Source: DATEGZ01 sp035279905 (GTDB lineage Bacteria; Acidobacteriota; Vicinamibacteria; Vicinamibacterales; SCN-69-37). Taken from it: 64,000 bases of DNA. The notes beneath the pieces are model-generated. The model had not been told where the DNA came from. It searched no databases and saw only the letters and a program-made list of their open reading frames with translations. The stretch lies in NCBI GenBank assembly GCA_035279905.1, contig DATEGZ010000318.1:1-64000 (forward strand). The letters are read 5' to 3'. The position numbers and the translations under genes are program-made. Shown here piece by piece: positions 16,506-26,139 of the stretch. The stretch's first letter is position 1. The number at the start of each line of letters is the position of its first letter.

Positions 16506-18332
16506 GTGAAAGGCGTCATCTCGTCCCGACCACGGACTCCCCCGCGGCTCGTGTGGCGCACGCTCGCCACGACGTTCGCGACGGTGGCGACCGTCCTCGC
16601 GATCACGTTCATCGTGATGACGCTGGAGGTCCGCGATCGCGTGCGCAGCTGGGTCGTGTCGAACCTGGCGTCCACCCAGGATCTTTTTTCGCTCGTGGAG
16701 CGGAATCATCAGCGCGAGATGCAGGACCGCGTGACGACGCTGGCCGGCGCCGCGGAGGTCCGCGCGGCCGTTGATGGTTATCGCGTGCCCTTGATTCGAT
16801 CCTCGTCTCCTCAGGACCAGCGCGAGTGGGCCGGCGGCATTCAGCGGCAGGTTCAACAGATCGCGGCACAGACCGACTCGGATGTCGTGGCGCTGGTCGA
16901 CCCGCGCAACGTCACGCTGGCGACCGCCGGCACGTTCGGATGGGCCTGGCCGGTCGGACGCGAGGTCGAAGTGCACGGGGTTGCGGGGAACGGGACCGGC
17001 AGCGATGGCGTCGTCAAAGTGCCCGGCGGCGTGTTTCGCGTCGCCGTCGCGCCGTTGAAACTGGCCGGCGCGACCGTAGGCCGCCTGTATCTCGCCAGCA
17101 GCCTGGACCAGAAATACGCGCTGGAGCTCCAGCGACTGACACGAGCCGAGACCGCCATCGTCGTCGGCGGCCGCGTCGTCGCGAGCACGCTGCCTCAGCA
17201 ATCGCAAGCCGGACTCGACAGCCTGGGCGCCCGCCAGACAGAAGGCGTCATCCTGCTGCAGGGAGAACAGTACGCGTTCTCGAAGTTCTTCGAAATTGGG
17301 GACACCGCGTACTACGCACTGGCCTCCATCGACGCGGCATCGGCGCGAGCGACGACGACGGCGCTTCAGGTGATGGGGTCGATCGGACTCGGCGCGATGG
17401 TGCTGGCGGCGGTGGCGAGCTTCTGGCTGGCCCGCACACTGTCGACGCCCATCGACCGCCTATCGGCATCGATGGCGCAGGCGTCGCGCGGCGAATTCGA
17501 CGTCCAACTGGTGCCCAACGGCACGAGTCAGGAAGTCGACGGGCTGGTGCACACGTTCAACGCGCTGCTGTCGTCGCTGGCCACCGCGCGAGCGGATGCC
17601 CAGGAGGCGTACATCGGTTCGATCCGCGCGCTGGCCATGATGCTCGACGCGCGCGATCCCTACACGGCCGGCCACTCCGAGCGCGTGGCGACATTGGCGG
17701 TGCGCATCGGGCGGCAGATGGGATTGGAGGCGACCGATCTCGATACGCTGCGGTTGGGCGCGTTGCTCCACGACATCGGCAAAGTCGGTCTCTCAGACGA
17801 CCTGCTGCGCAAACCCGGGCGATTGACCGACGACGAATTTGGACTGATCAAGGCGCATCCGATCCTCGGCGCGCGCATTCTGAAGATGGTGCCGTCATTG
17901 GCGGCGCATCTGCCAATCGTCGAGCTGCACCACGAGCGCCTTGACGGCACGGGCTATCCACACGGCCTTCGGGGCGAGGAGACGCCGCTCCTCGCGCGCA
18001 TCGTCCATTGTGCCGATGCGTACGACGCGATCACGACCGCGCGCGCGTACCGACCCGCGCGATCGTCGAGCCAGGCCCTTGCGGAGATCTGGGATTGCCG
18101 CGGTTTCGACTTCGATCCTGCCGTGGTGGACGCGCTGATCCAGGCGCTGCCGACCGCCGCGACCCCTGACGCGGCCGATGAGCCCACGCAGCCCGCCGAG
18201 TCACCAAGCGCGGTGGCGGGACGATCCGTCCTGTGGCTGCGACCGACGGCGCAGAACCAGGCGACAACGAACGAGCGCATCCAACGACAATCGGGCCGCG
18301 CCTCCGCTTACCGGCGGGAACCGGTCGACTAG
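16506..18332 (+). CDS. HAMP / HD-GYP domain membrane protein (cyclic-di-GMP phosphodiesterase type)
   Basis: The 608-residue protein has a TM helix at about 26-44, a periplasmic double-Cache-like sensor (about 45-280), a second TM at 287-310, a HAMP segment (ARTLSTPIDRLSASM), and an HD-GYP domain. In the last, H422 and D423 (LLHDIGKVGL) and the HHERLDGTGYPHGLRGEE signature are intact, so hydrolysis of cyclic di-GMP is plausible. The C-terminal 60 residues are low-complexity. The start is GTG 16506, in the divergent intergenic region with the nucleotidyltransferase gene. Adjacent lifestyle genes (GH54, kinase) give no direct clue to the signal sensed. Confidence 0.9.
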   Translation: MKGVISSRPRTPPRLVWRTLATTFATVATVLAITFIVMTLEVRDRVRSWVVSNLASTQDLFSLVERNHQREMQDRVTTLAGAAEVRAAVDGYRVPLIRSSSPQDQREWAGGIQRQVQQIAAQTDSDVVALVDPRNVTLATAGTFGWAWPVGREVEVHGVAGNGTGSDGVVKVPGGVFRVAVAPLKLAGATVGRLYLASSLDQKYALELQRLTRAETAIVVGGRVVASTLPQQSQAGLDSLGARQTEGVILLQGEQYAFSKFFEIGDTAYYALASIDAASARATTTALQVMGSIGLGAMVLAAVASFWLARTLSTPIDRLSASMAQASRGEFDVQLVPNGTSQEVDGLVHTFNALLSSLATARADAQEAYIGSIRALAMMLDARDPYTAGHSERVATLAVRIGRQMGLEATDLDTLRLGALLHDIGKVGLSDDLLRKPGRLTDDEFGLIKAHPILGARILKMVPSLAAHLPIVELHHERLDGTGYPHGLRGEETPLLARIVHCADAYDAITTARAYRPARSSSQALAEIWDCRGFDFDPAVVDALIQALPTAATPDAADEPTQPAESPSAVAGRSVLWLRPTAQNQATTNERIQRQSGRASAYRREPVD

Positions 18333-18362
18333 AGCCGGAGCGCCGCGTCCGGTCGAGCCAGG

Positions 18363-21300
18363 CTAGCGGCGATACTTGTTGGGCGCGCCCGGCGTCGGCA
18401 CATTCGTCACGACCTGCGCGCCGATCGCGTGCGCGCGAGCCAACGGCGCACCAAGCGTGATTCCGGTGCCGGCGACCTCGACGCCCGCCGCGTGCGCATT
18501 CGCGAGCGGTGAGGCGATCGTGATCGTCGCCGGCGTTGGCGCGCCACCGCGACCGCCGCCTCGGCCGCCGGTGCTCGACGCGACCGTCGCCGTCTCGGCG
18601 TTCGCGCCGCTGTCGATCGTGATCGCCTGGCCCGGCGCGAAACCGGCGATGCCCTCGACCGTCAAGACGGTCGCGCCCTTCGCCGCCGCGGCGCCCGTCA
18701 TCGTCGCGCCCGGCGTACCGACCGTGGCGATCACGGCCGCCTCGCTGTCGGCGCCCGTATCAATAACGATCGGCTGCCCCGGTGCGAAGTTCGCGATGCT
18801 CGCGACCTTGATGTTCGTCGCGCCAACGGTCGCCGCGGCCGGAAGCGTCGTCGCCACCTGCGTCAGGAAGTCCGTGCAGTTGCTGTCCGTGTCGGCACCG
18901 TCGGGAAAACGGCCCGCGCTGCGATTGAAACCGGGTGCGGGCGCTCCCCCGCCCCGGCCGCCCGTCGTCGGCGACGGCGCGCGGCACCCGCTCTGCCCCT
19001 CGCCCGAGGTTCCCTGATATCCCTCGGCAAGCCACGGATCGACGAGACCGCCGTAGTTCAGGCTGTCGACCACGAGCCCAGCGGCGTCGCGGAGGACGAT
19101 GCTTCCAGCGTTGCCTGAAAACGCGGGACCGCCGAACCACACGTCGGGCTCCCTGGCGTTCTGGTAGCCGGCCGTTGTGACCTTCGGATCGCGCACGACC
19201 GCGTCGATCGCATGATCATCGGTCAACGGCTTGTCGATCGTGATTCCGGTCCCGAGCGCCTGCACCGGCTCGTTGCTCGAGTGGGCAACCGTCGTCGCCG
19301 GCGAGAAGCTGATCCCGGTGCCGCGATCGCTGAACGGCATGTTGCTCGCGTGATCGAACTTCAGCTTTTCTGCAATCGTCAGGCCCGTCCCGTTCGGACC
19401 CGCCGTGCCGACCTCGGTGACCGTGACTGTTTCGATCCCGTGACCCACGCTCGCGATGTCGAGGCGAATCTTGTCGCCGACCGAGATGTTGTCGAGGTTC
19501 AGCACCTTCAGATTGCTGGTGCCGGCCGGGGCCGCCGCGGCCAGGCGACTCTGCGTGCCCGGCTTGCCGATCGCAGTCACGGTCGCGATTTCGTATTTCT
19601 CGATCGCGCTCGCGACGACGGGATACGTCGCACCGTAGCCGAGCGCGATCTTTTCGCCGACGACAAAACCCGCAATGCTCGTGACCGGCACGTTCGTCGA
19701 GCCCACGGGAATCGTGATCACCGGACCGTCGGGCAGCGGCTGCCACAGCGTCGTGCTGTTCGCTGCCGGCGTGCCGACGTTGACGATTCTGTGGTGCTCA
19801 GCGTCCACCTGGATGTCATCGCCGGCATTCATCCCCGTCGTGCTGCGGACATGAATCGTCGTGTCGCCGCGATGCGCCTGGGCGGCGAGACCTGAATTCG
19901 CGAGGCCGAACAGATAGAACGCACCCGGCGCCAGCGTCGTCCGCGGTTGAAGCTTGATGCGCGAGAAGATTGGCTGCTGAATCGCGTGCGCTACAACCGT
20001 CCAGTTGGAAACGTCGACCGCGGCCGTCCCCGCGTTGTAGAGCTCGATGAACGCGTTGGTCGGGTTCGCCGGCGCGCCCGATCCGATTTGGAACTCGTTG
20101 ATCTTGATCGGGCCGACGTTGCGGACTTTCGCGACGGCAGTGTCGCTGTGTTTGGTACCGGCCGCATCCGTCCACTGAGCCCGAGCGACGAGATCGCCAT
20201 TGAAGGGCGCCGACGCTGATCTCACCGCGACGATTTCGGCCGCCGTCTGATCGGGCTGGAGTTGACTCCGAGAGTCGAGATTGCCGCCAGAATCAGGGAC
20301 GTGCGCCGCCGCCCAGCCCGCTGGGACGCTGACGCCCAGCTGAAGGCCGGTCACGACCGCACCTGTGGTGTTGGTGAAGGTGACTTTGACGTCCCGCGTC
20401 GTGCCAGGCAGGAAAGTCAGCAGCCCAGTCGGCATGTCGGCCGAGGCGGACTGGATGCTCACTGCTGCCGATGCGTACCTGGCCGCGACGACGTTCGCCT
20501 GAATCAACTGGTCGGTCGCGTCGTTCGGAAACGTTCCCGCGGCCGTCATGGCGCCTTCGTAGAACGTGCCCTGCGATCCGTTGCTGTTGTCGCCGCCATT
20601 GCCGAGCAGGATGGCGCCCTGCTTGCGCATCGGGTCATACGACGCGTTGACGCGCGGTCCGTCGAACATCACCTGCAGCGCGCCCTGCTGCGCGTTGCCG
20701 CCGAGCGACGTCCAGTGGTGCGGCTCGCCTTTCGCCATTGCCGTCACAAATCGCCACGTGATGCTCGGCAGGTTCGGGCAGCCCTTCGATAAATCGCTGT
20801 TCACGCAGCCGACGAGGTTGTTCTCCTGATCGGTCATCACCCACGGCCCTGGAGGCGGCCCGTGGTACCACGCGCCCGCGTTGCCGTAGTACGTCGTCTC
20901 CATCGTCCCGTTGCCGTCGTCGCGACTGTCGGTTTCCGCGTTGCCGTAGTCGAAACAGCAGCCGGAGTTGAAGTGCAGGCCGTTGATCACCCAGTACTGA
21001 CCCTCGGCTTGATCGTCGACGGCCGTGCCTTTCGGATCGTCGATGCGGAGGCCCATGCCCGGCTCGATGAAGACGCCGTACACTTTGTGACCCATGATCG
21101 TGACCGGCGCCATGTCCGCGATCGGCAGGTTGTTGAACCCGCCCATCGCCGGCCCGCTGAATCCGCCGCGCGGCGCCTGCGTCAGATCGTTGTGCTTGCC
21201 GGATTGATCGTAGATGGTCGCGATCCAGCAATACGTGTTCGCGCAGAATGCGTCCTGCGCCGCGGCGTTCGCGTACCCGCCCGCATCCGCAGACGTCGAG

Positions 21301-21539
21301 GCGACGACGCCGATGTCGAGCGTCTTGCCGTCGGACTGACGAAGGACTTGATAGAGGGGACCGTTGTAGCTCGCGTAGAGCGCGCGCGTCGTACTGTGAG
21401 CGGCGACGCACGGCGCGGCGGCTGCGGCGTAGACGTCACAGGGACCCTGAGGCCTCGCCGGCTGAGCGGCGCGGTCCACGCCCGCGCCGACAGCGGCGGC
21501 CAACGCCAGCGTCAGGCCGAAAATCAGTGTCGTTCGCAT
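18363..21539 (-). CDS. Secreted GH54 alpha-L-arabinofuranosidase-like protein with NEW3-like and lamin-tail domains
   Basis: The 1058-residue protein has a signal peptide (about 1-26) and a GH54 catalytic domain from GPCDVYAAAAAPCVAAHSTT to about residue 370. It keeps the disulfide and vicinal-Cys pattern (CCFDYGNAET) and both catalytic residues of fungal AbfB: nucleophile Glu239 in WVMTDQENNL and acid/base Asp317 in GNGGDNSNGSQGTFYEG. It lacks the CBM42 domain found in fungal enzymes. Instead there is a NEW3-like beta domain (about 375-480), a lamin-tail domain (INEFQIGSG...FIELYNAG, about 487-560) and a run of Gly/Ala-rich repeats with the pattern VGATNIKVASIANFAPGQPI. Arabinan or arabinoxylan debranching is expected. 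GH54 is mainly fungal, so its presence here is notable. Confidence 0.85.
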   Translation of the reverse strand: MRTTLIFGLTLALAAAVGAGVDRAAQPARPQGPCDVYAAAAAPCVAAHSTTRALYASYNGPLYQVLRQSDGKTLDIGVVASTSADAGGYANAAAQDAFCANTYCWIATIYDQSGKHNDLTQAPRGGFSGPAMGGFNNLPIADMAPVTIMGHKVYGVFIEPGMGLRIDDPKGTAVDDQAEGQYWVINGLHFNSGCCFDYGNAETDSRDDGNGTMETTYYGNAGAWYHGPPPGPWVMTDQENNLVGCVNSDLSKGCPNLPSITWRFVTAMAKGEPHHWTSLGGNAQQGALQVMFDGPRVNASYDPMRKQGAILLGNGGDNSNGSQGTFYEGAMTAAGTFPNDATDQLIQANVVAARYASAAVSIQSASADMPTGLLTFLPGTTRDVKVTFTNTTGAVVTGLQLGVSVPAGWAAAHVPDSGGNLDSRSQLQPDQTAAEIVAVRSASAPFNGDLVARAQWTDAAGTKHSDTAVAKVRNVGPIKINEFQIGSGAPANPTNAFIELYNAGTAAVDVSNWTVVAHAIQQPIFSRIKLQPRTTLAPGAFYLFGLANSGLAAQAHRGDTTIHVRSTTGMNAGDDIQVDAEHHRIVNVGTPAANSTTLWQPLPDGPVITIPVGSTNVPVTSIAGFVVGEKIALGYGATYPVVASAIEKYEIATVTAIGKPGTQSRLAAAAPAGTSNLKVLNLDNISVGDKIRLDIASVGHGIETVTVTEVGTAGPNGTGLTIAEKLKFDHASNMPFSDRGTGISFSPATTVAHSSNEPVQALGTGITIDKPLTDDHAIDAVVRDPKVTTAGYQNAREPDVWFGGPAFSGNAGSIVLRDAAGLVVDSLNYGGLVDPWLAEGYQGTSGEGQSGCRAPSPTTGGRGGGAPAPGFNRSAGRFPDGADTDSNCTDFLTQVATTLPAAATVGATNIKVASIANFAPGQPIVIDTGADSEAAVIATVGTPGATMTGAAAAKGATVLTVEGIAGFAPGQAITIDSGANAETATVASSTGGRGGGRGGAPTPATITIASPLANAHAAGVEVAGTGITLGAPLARAHAIGAQVVTNVPTPGAPNKYRR

Positions 21540-21579
21540 GCCAGGTCCTCGTGAGCGAGTAGGAACTTAGCACAACCCG

Positions 21580-23055
21580 TCAGGCCGAATCCTTCCACGC
21601 CGGCAACAGGTGCTTCTGCACTTTGCCGAGCGCCGTTCGCGGGAGCTTGTCGATTCTCACGAACGCGCGCGGCATCTTGAACGACGCGAGCGTCTTCTTC
21701 AGATGCTCCCGGAGTGCCGCTTCGTCGTAGCCATCACCTGTCGCCAGGTAGGCGACCGGGACTTCGCCGCGCACCGGGTCAGGCACGCCGACGACGACGG
21801 CCTCGCGCACGCCGGCCGAATCGAGAATGACCTCTTCGATCTCGCGCGGATAGATATTGAAACCGCCCGAGATGATGAGATCGGTGGCGCGTCCGCGAAG
21901 CGAAATGTAGCCGTCCGCAGATCGCACGCCGATGTCGCCGGTCTTGAACCAGCCATCCACGAACGCCGCGCGGGTCGCCTCGTCGCGGCGCCAGTAGCCC
22001 GGAAAGACGTTCGCGCCTTTCACCCACACGTCGCCAGTCTCGTCGACCGGCACCTGCTCCACGTGCGGCGTGTCGCTGCCGGATGTCACGATGCGAACGC
22101 TGACGCCGGGCAGCGGGAATCCGACGGTACCAGGACGCCGCTCCTCGCCATACGGATTGCTGCAATTCATCATCGTCTCGGTCATGCCGTAGCGCTCGAG
22201 GATCGAATGACCGTAGGCGGCGCGAAACGCGTCGTGGACGTGCGCGGGCAGCGGCGCCGATCCGGAGACGAAGAGACGCATCGTCTTGCCAATCTCGCGC
22301 GCGGTTGCGGTGGGCAGATTCAGCAAACGGATATAGACCGTCGGAACAGCGAAAAGCACGGTCGGCGTGAAGGACAGGAATTCGCCGGCGGCCTTGTCTG
22401 CCTCGAAGCGCTCGAGCAGACGCATGCGACAGCCGGACGCGAGCCAGCAGCAGACGCCATTGCCCAGTCCGTGCACGTGAAAGAGCGGCAGCGGCAGGAG
22501 CAGGCGATCGTCGCTCGCGAAGCGCCAGGCCTCGAGCAGGTTCGCGGTGTTGGCGCTGAAGTTTCCGTGCGTGAGGATGGCGCCTTTGGCGGTGCCTGTG
22601 GTGCCGCTCGTGTACACCAGGGCTAGTGGCGTTGAAGGCTCGATCGGTGCCGTGGCGATAGCGGGTACGGGAGAAGTCGCTGACGCCGCTCGCGCGATAT
22701 CGGCGACGTCAAGAAACGACGCCACGCCTGGAACCGGTCCCGCCCCGACGATCGCTCTCGGTTCGGCGTCAGACGCGATGTGCGAGACCTCGCGCTCGCG
22801 ATACAGGATGTTGATCGGCAGAAAGATGATGCCGGTCTTAACGCACGCAAGAAAGAGATCGATGAACTCGACGCGGTTGGCGAGGTAGACGCCGAGGCGA
22901 TCGCCCGCGCGAAAGCCTTTCGCAAGCAGGAACTGCGCGACGAGACCGCTCCGGCGATCGAGATCTCCGAAGGTGTAGCTCGCGTCGCCGAATTCGAGCG
23001 CCGCGACGTCCGCGCGCGAGCGGAAGGTTGGCGCGAAGAGTTCCTGCAGCGTCAT
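21580..23055 (-). CDS. AMP-forming acyl-CoA synthetase
   Basis: A 491-residue ANL-superfamily ligase that activates a carboxylate as acyl-AMP and then acyl-CoA. Core motifs are present: the P-loop YTSGTTGTAKGAILTHGN, YGMTET, the GWFKTGDIG and SADGYISLRGRATDLIISGG hinge, and the catalytic lysine near the end in PRTALGKVQK. The length and layout resemble malonyl-CoA/short-acyl ligases (MatB-like). ATG 23055 overlaps the amidase stop (ATGA), making it the last gene of the seven-gene operon. It would activate the carboxylic acid released by the amidase. Confidence 0.9.
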   Translation of the reverse strand: MTLQELFAPTFRSRADVAALEFGDASYTFGDLDRRSGLVAQFLLAKGFRAGDRLGVYLANRVEFIDLFLACVKTGIIFLPINILYREREVSHIASDAEPRAIVGAGPVPGVASFLDVADIARAASATSPVPAIATAPIEPSTPLALVYTSGTTGTAKGAILTHGNFSANTANLLEAWRFASDDRLLLPLPLFHVHGLGNGVCCWLASGCRMRLLERFEADKAAGEFLSFTPTVLFAVPTVYIRLLNLPTATAREIGKTMRLFVSGSAPLPAHVHDAFRAAYGHSILERYGMTETMMNCSNPYGEERRPGTVGFPLPGVSVRIVTSGSDTPHVEQVPVDETGDVWVKGANVFPGYWRRDEATRAAFVDGWFKTGDIGVRSADGYISLRGRATDLIISGGFNIYPREIEEVILDSAGVREAVVVGVPDPVRGEVPVAYLATGDGYDEAALREHLKKTLASFKMPRAFVRIDKLPRTALGKVQKHLLPAWKDSA

Positions 23056-24452
23056 TCCGGCAGCTTCAACGGATGGCGCTTCTGCACTTCGGCGGCGAGC
23101 GCCAGCACCGCTTCTTCGCCCTGCGGCCGGCCCACGATCTGCAACCCGACCGGCATGCCCGTATCGCCATGATCGAGGCCGCACGGCACCGACGCGATGG
23201 GCAGACCCGTCAGGCTGAGCACGAACGTCGGCGCGAGCCAGTCCACGTACGTTTCCATCGGCCGGCCCGCGATCGAATCCGGGTAGTTCTGCTCCACCGG
23301 AAACGGCGGCACCGCCATGCACGGCGTGAGCAGGTGATCGAAGCGCGTGAACAGCTCGCGGAACTGGTGCCACAGCTGGCCGCGATACGCCTCCGCTTCT
23401 GCCAGTTCCGTCGTCGTCGCGCCCAATCCCGACTTCACGTTGCCCGCGACGTTCTTTCCGAATCGATGCTGCTGGTCGAGGCGCGGAAACATCTGCGCGA
23501 CAAACCACAGGCCGCGAAGCGCGAGGAACGCGCGGCGGCCCGCTGAGAGATCGAGATCAATCTCTTCGACGTGCGCACCCGCGTCGGCGAGCGACTCCGC
23601 CGCCGTTCGACACACGCGCTCGATCGTCGGATCGACGCCGATGCCGGCGATGTCGGGACAGTACGCCAGGCGCAGTCCGCGCCGGGCGCCCGCGCGAACG
23701 GCACCGACGAAATCGCGTCCGGCCGCCGGCTGCGCGATCGGCGACAGATCGCTCGGGCCCGCGACCGCCTGCAGCATCAGCGCGACATCCTCGGCCGTTC
23801 GCGCCATCGGCCCGGTCACCTGGTGAGTGTCCCAGACCCAGTCGATCGGATGCGTGGGCACGAGACCCGGCGACGGCCGAAGACCGACGACGCCGCAGAA
23901 CGACGCGGGAATGCGCAGCGATCCGCCGAGATCGGTCCCCTCCGCGAGCGCGATCATCCCGCTCGCCAGCGCGGCCGCGCCGCCGCCGGTCGATCCGCCG
24001 GCGCTCTTCGACAGATCCCACGGATTGGGGGTGCGGCCGAACACTTCGTTGAAGGTATTTCCGCCGGCCGCGAATTCCGGACAGTTGGTCTTGCCGAGAA
24101 TCACCGCGCCGGCCGCGCGCAGACGGGCCACCACCAGCGCGTCCTCCGCGGGCACGTGGTCCGCGTAGATCGTCGACCCGAACGTCGTCCGCAGACCCGC
24201 CACGGGTGTGACGTCCTTGATGCCGACCGGTAGGCCCGCCAGCGGCCCGACCTCGTCACCGCGCGCGATGCGTCGATCGATCGCCTCCGCGTCGTCAATC
24301 GCCCGGGGATTGAATGTGACGATGGCGTTGAGCGTAGCGTTGAGGCGATCGCAGCGCGCGAGACACGACGAGACGACGTCGCGCGCGGCGATCTCTTTCG
24401 CGGCGATCAGCCGCCGAAGCTCGGACGCCGATCGGCCGGTGAGATCGCTCAC
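23052..24452 (-). CDS. Amidase signature family hydrolase
   Basis: The 466-residue amidase has an intact Ser-cisSer-Lys triad: Lys79 (VGIKDVTPVAG), Ser154 in SAGGSTGGG and Ser178 in GTDLGGSLRIPAS. Thr replaces the second Ser of the usual GGSSGG. It would hydrolyse a linear amide or carbamate. GTG 24452 is chosen because it overlaps the stop of the cyclase gene (GTGA). Being between a cyclase and an acyl-CoA ligase, it fits removal of an amide after ring opening. Alternatives such as an allophanate-hydrolase-type activity cannot be excluded. Confidence 0.9.
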   Translation of the reverse strand: MSDLTGRSASELRRLIAAKEIAARDVVSSCLARCDRLNATLNAIVTFNPRAIDDAEAIDRRIARGDEVGPLAGLPVGIKDVTPVAGLRTTFGSTIYADHVPAEDALVVARLRAAGAVILGKTNCPEFAAGGNTFNEVFGRTPNPWDLSKSAGGSTGGGAAALASGMIALAEGTDLGGSLRIPASFCGVVGLRPSPGLVPTHPIDWVWDTHQVTGPMARTAEDVALMLQAVAGPSDLSPIAQPAAGRDFVGAVRAGARRGLRLAYCPDIAGIGVDPTIERVCRTAAESLADAGAHVEEIDLDLSAGRRAFLALRGLWFVAQMFPRLDQQHRFGKNVAGNVKSGLGATTTELAEAEAYRGQLWHQFRELFTRFDHLLTPCMAVPPFPVEQNYPDSIAGRPMETYVDWLAPTFVLSLTGLPIASVPCGLDHGDTGMPVGLQIVGRPQGEEAVLALAAEVQKRHPLKLPE

Positions 24453-25246
24453 GCCTTCCAGTCGCCGGTGAACGCCACGGCGCGACAGAACGCTGCTTCG
24501 CCGCCTCTGAATTTCCACGGGAAACAGCCAAGGATCAGCCGCTTGTTTTGCAACGCGCGTGCGTTGATGTCGCCACCCAGATTCTCGATGTGCATGCAGT
24601 TCTTCGGGAACAGCGCGTTGTGCGTCAGCTGATACGCGGAATCCGGAAAGAGCTTCGCGACGCCTGCCGGCCCGCCGAACTTCTCTTCCGCCTGCTTGCG
24701 CACGCGATCGCAGTGGCCGTGCATGCCTTTGCCGAGGAACCGGCCGATCGGCAGGTTCATCGGATGGTCCGTCGAGATGCAATCCACCCCCCAGATGTGA
24801 ATCTCCTTCTTGAGCAGCCACGGCACCATGTCGGGGTGCGCGCCCGGATGGCGATGAATGTATTTCTCCTCGTCCGGCTCGCTGCCGAATTGCGCGTGCT
24901 TTTCCCAGCCCGTGTGCAGGAACAGCAGGTCGCCTTTCTTCACCTCGACGCGGTCCTCGATCATCTTCGGCGTGTAGATGCCGAGCTCGTCCATCTCGTC
25001 CGAGAGATTGACGATGACGCCGGGTCCGCACAGCCAGTCGACCGGAATCTCGTCGATCGTCATGCCACCGGTGACGAAGTGGCGCGGCGCGTCCAGGTGC
25101 GTGCCCATGTGGTTGGACGTCTGGATGTACTGCGCGTTGACGCCGTGCTCGGCTTTGCGCTTGATGTACTTCACTTCGAACGGCGGGTAGTACGGCCAGA
25201 AGGACACCTCCTGGTTCAGCGGCTGGGACAGGTCATAAATCTTCAT
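24449..25246 (-). CDS. Cyclase family protein (kynurenine formamidase-like hydrolase)
   Basis: The 265-residue protein belongs to the cyclase/KynB fold. It has the metal-binding motif NHMGTHLDAPRHF and a later His in the GWEKHAQFGS segment. Family members are metal-dependent amidohydrolases opening cyclic imides or N-formyl amides: KynB, isatin hydrolase and others. It sits between the molybdenum-hydroxylase genes and the amidase, 2 bp from the CoxM-like stop, and overlaps the amidase by 4 bp. Isatin hydrolase-type ring opening is one option, given that context. Confidence 0.88.
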   Translation of the reverse strand: MKIYDLSQPLNQEVSFWPYYPPFEVKYIKRKAEHGVNAQYIQTSNHMGTHLDAPRHFVTGGMTIDEIPVDWLCGPGVIVNLSDEMDELGIYTPKMIEDRVEVKKGDLLFLHTGWEKHAQFGSEPDEEKYIHRHPGAHPDMVPWLLKKEIHIWGVDCISTDHPMNLPIGRFLGKGMHGHCDRVRKQAEEKFGGPAGVAKLFPDSAYQLTHNALFPKNCMHIENLGGDINARALQNKRLILGCFPWKFRGGEAAFCRAVAFTGDWKA

Positions 25247-25248
25247 GT

Positions 25249-26139
25249 CTACCTCGGGTTGGCCATGTCTTTGGCTCGATCGAAGGCGCGCTCGAGCGCG
25301 CGGCGCGTCAGCACATCCGCCAATTGGCGACGATAGCGGCTCGACGCGTGAATGTCATTGGACGGATCGATTTCGTCGGTCGCGGCCGTGTGCGCGGCGG
25401 CGCGGATGGCTTCGGCGCCCGGCTTCTGGCCGACGAGCGACGCGGCCGCCCGGCTCGCGAGCAACGGGCGATCGCCGACGCCGAACAGGGCGATGCGCAC
25501 GTCTGTGCACGTCCCTTGCGCGTCGATGGCGACGGTCACGGCAACACCCGCGAGCGCGAAGTCGCCGCGGCGACGGGAGAACTCGAGAAACGCCGAGCCG
25601 CACGCGTGGCCCGCCGGCGCCGGAATCGCAATCTCCGTCAGTAGCTCGCCCGGCTCGAGCGACGTCGAAAACAAACCCGTGAAAAACTCCGTCGCCGCGA
25701 TTTCGCGAGAGCGTTCGCGATTCTGCGCGCGGAATCGCGCGTTCATCGCGAGCATCAGCGCGGGCAGCTCGGCCGCAGGGTCCGCGTGCGCAAGACTGCC
25801 ACCGATCGTGCCTCGCGTCCGAATCGCGACGTGCGCAACGAACGGCATCGCTTCGGCCAGCAGCGGCGCGCGTGACGCGATGACCGGGCTTCGCTCGACC
25901 TGGACGTGACGAGTCATCGCGCCTACGCGCAAGCCATCCCCTGCATCCTTGATGTACGCGAGCTCACCAACACCATTGAGATCGACGAGCACCGCGGGCG
26001 CTGCCAGGCGAAAGTTCATCGCGGGAATCAGGCTCTGCCCGCCCGCAAGCGGTTTGGCGTCACCCGCGTGTTCGGCGAGCAGCGTGAGCGCCTCCGGCAG
26101 CGATCGCGCCTGGTGATACTCGAACGGCGCCGGCTTCAT
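25249..26139 (-). CDS. FAD-binding subunit of molybdenum hydroxylase (CoxM-like)
   Basis: The 296-residue protein matches the medium FAD subunit of xanthine-oxidase-type enzymes, carrying electrons from the 2Fe-2S subunit to an acceptor. Recognisable are AKPLAGGQSLIPAMNFR and the IGGSLAHADPAAELPA FAD motif, then a C-terminal CO-dehydrogenase-flavoprotein domain. ATG 26139 overlaps the stop of the CoxG-like gene (ATGA). Confidence 0.92.
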   Translation of the reverse strand: MKPAPFEYHQARSLPEALTLLAEHAGDAKPLAGGQSLIPAMNFRLAAPAVLVDLNGVGELAYIKDAGDGLRVGAMTRHVQVERSPVIASRAPLLAEAMPFVAHVAIRTRGTIGGSLAHADPAAELPALMLAMNARFRAQNRERSREIAATEFFTGLFSTSLEPGELLTEIAIPAPAGHACGSAFLEFSRRRGDFALAGVAVTVAIDAQGTCTDVRIALFGVGDRPLLASRAAASLVGQKPGAEAIRAAAHTAATDEIDPSNDIHASSRYRRQLADVLTRRALERAFDRAKDMANPR

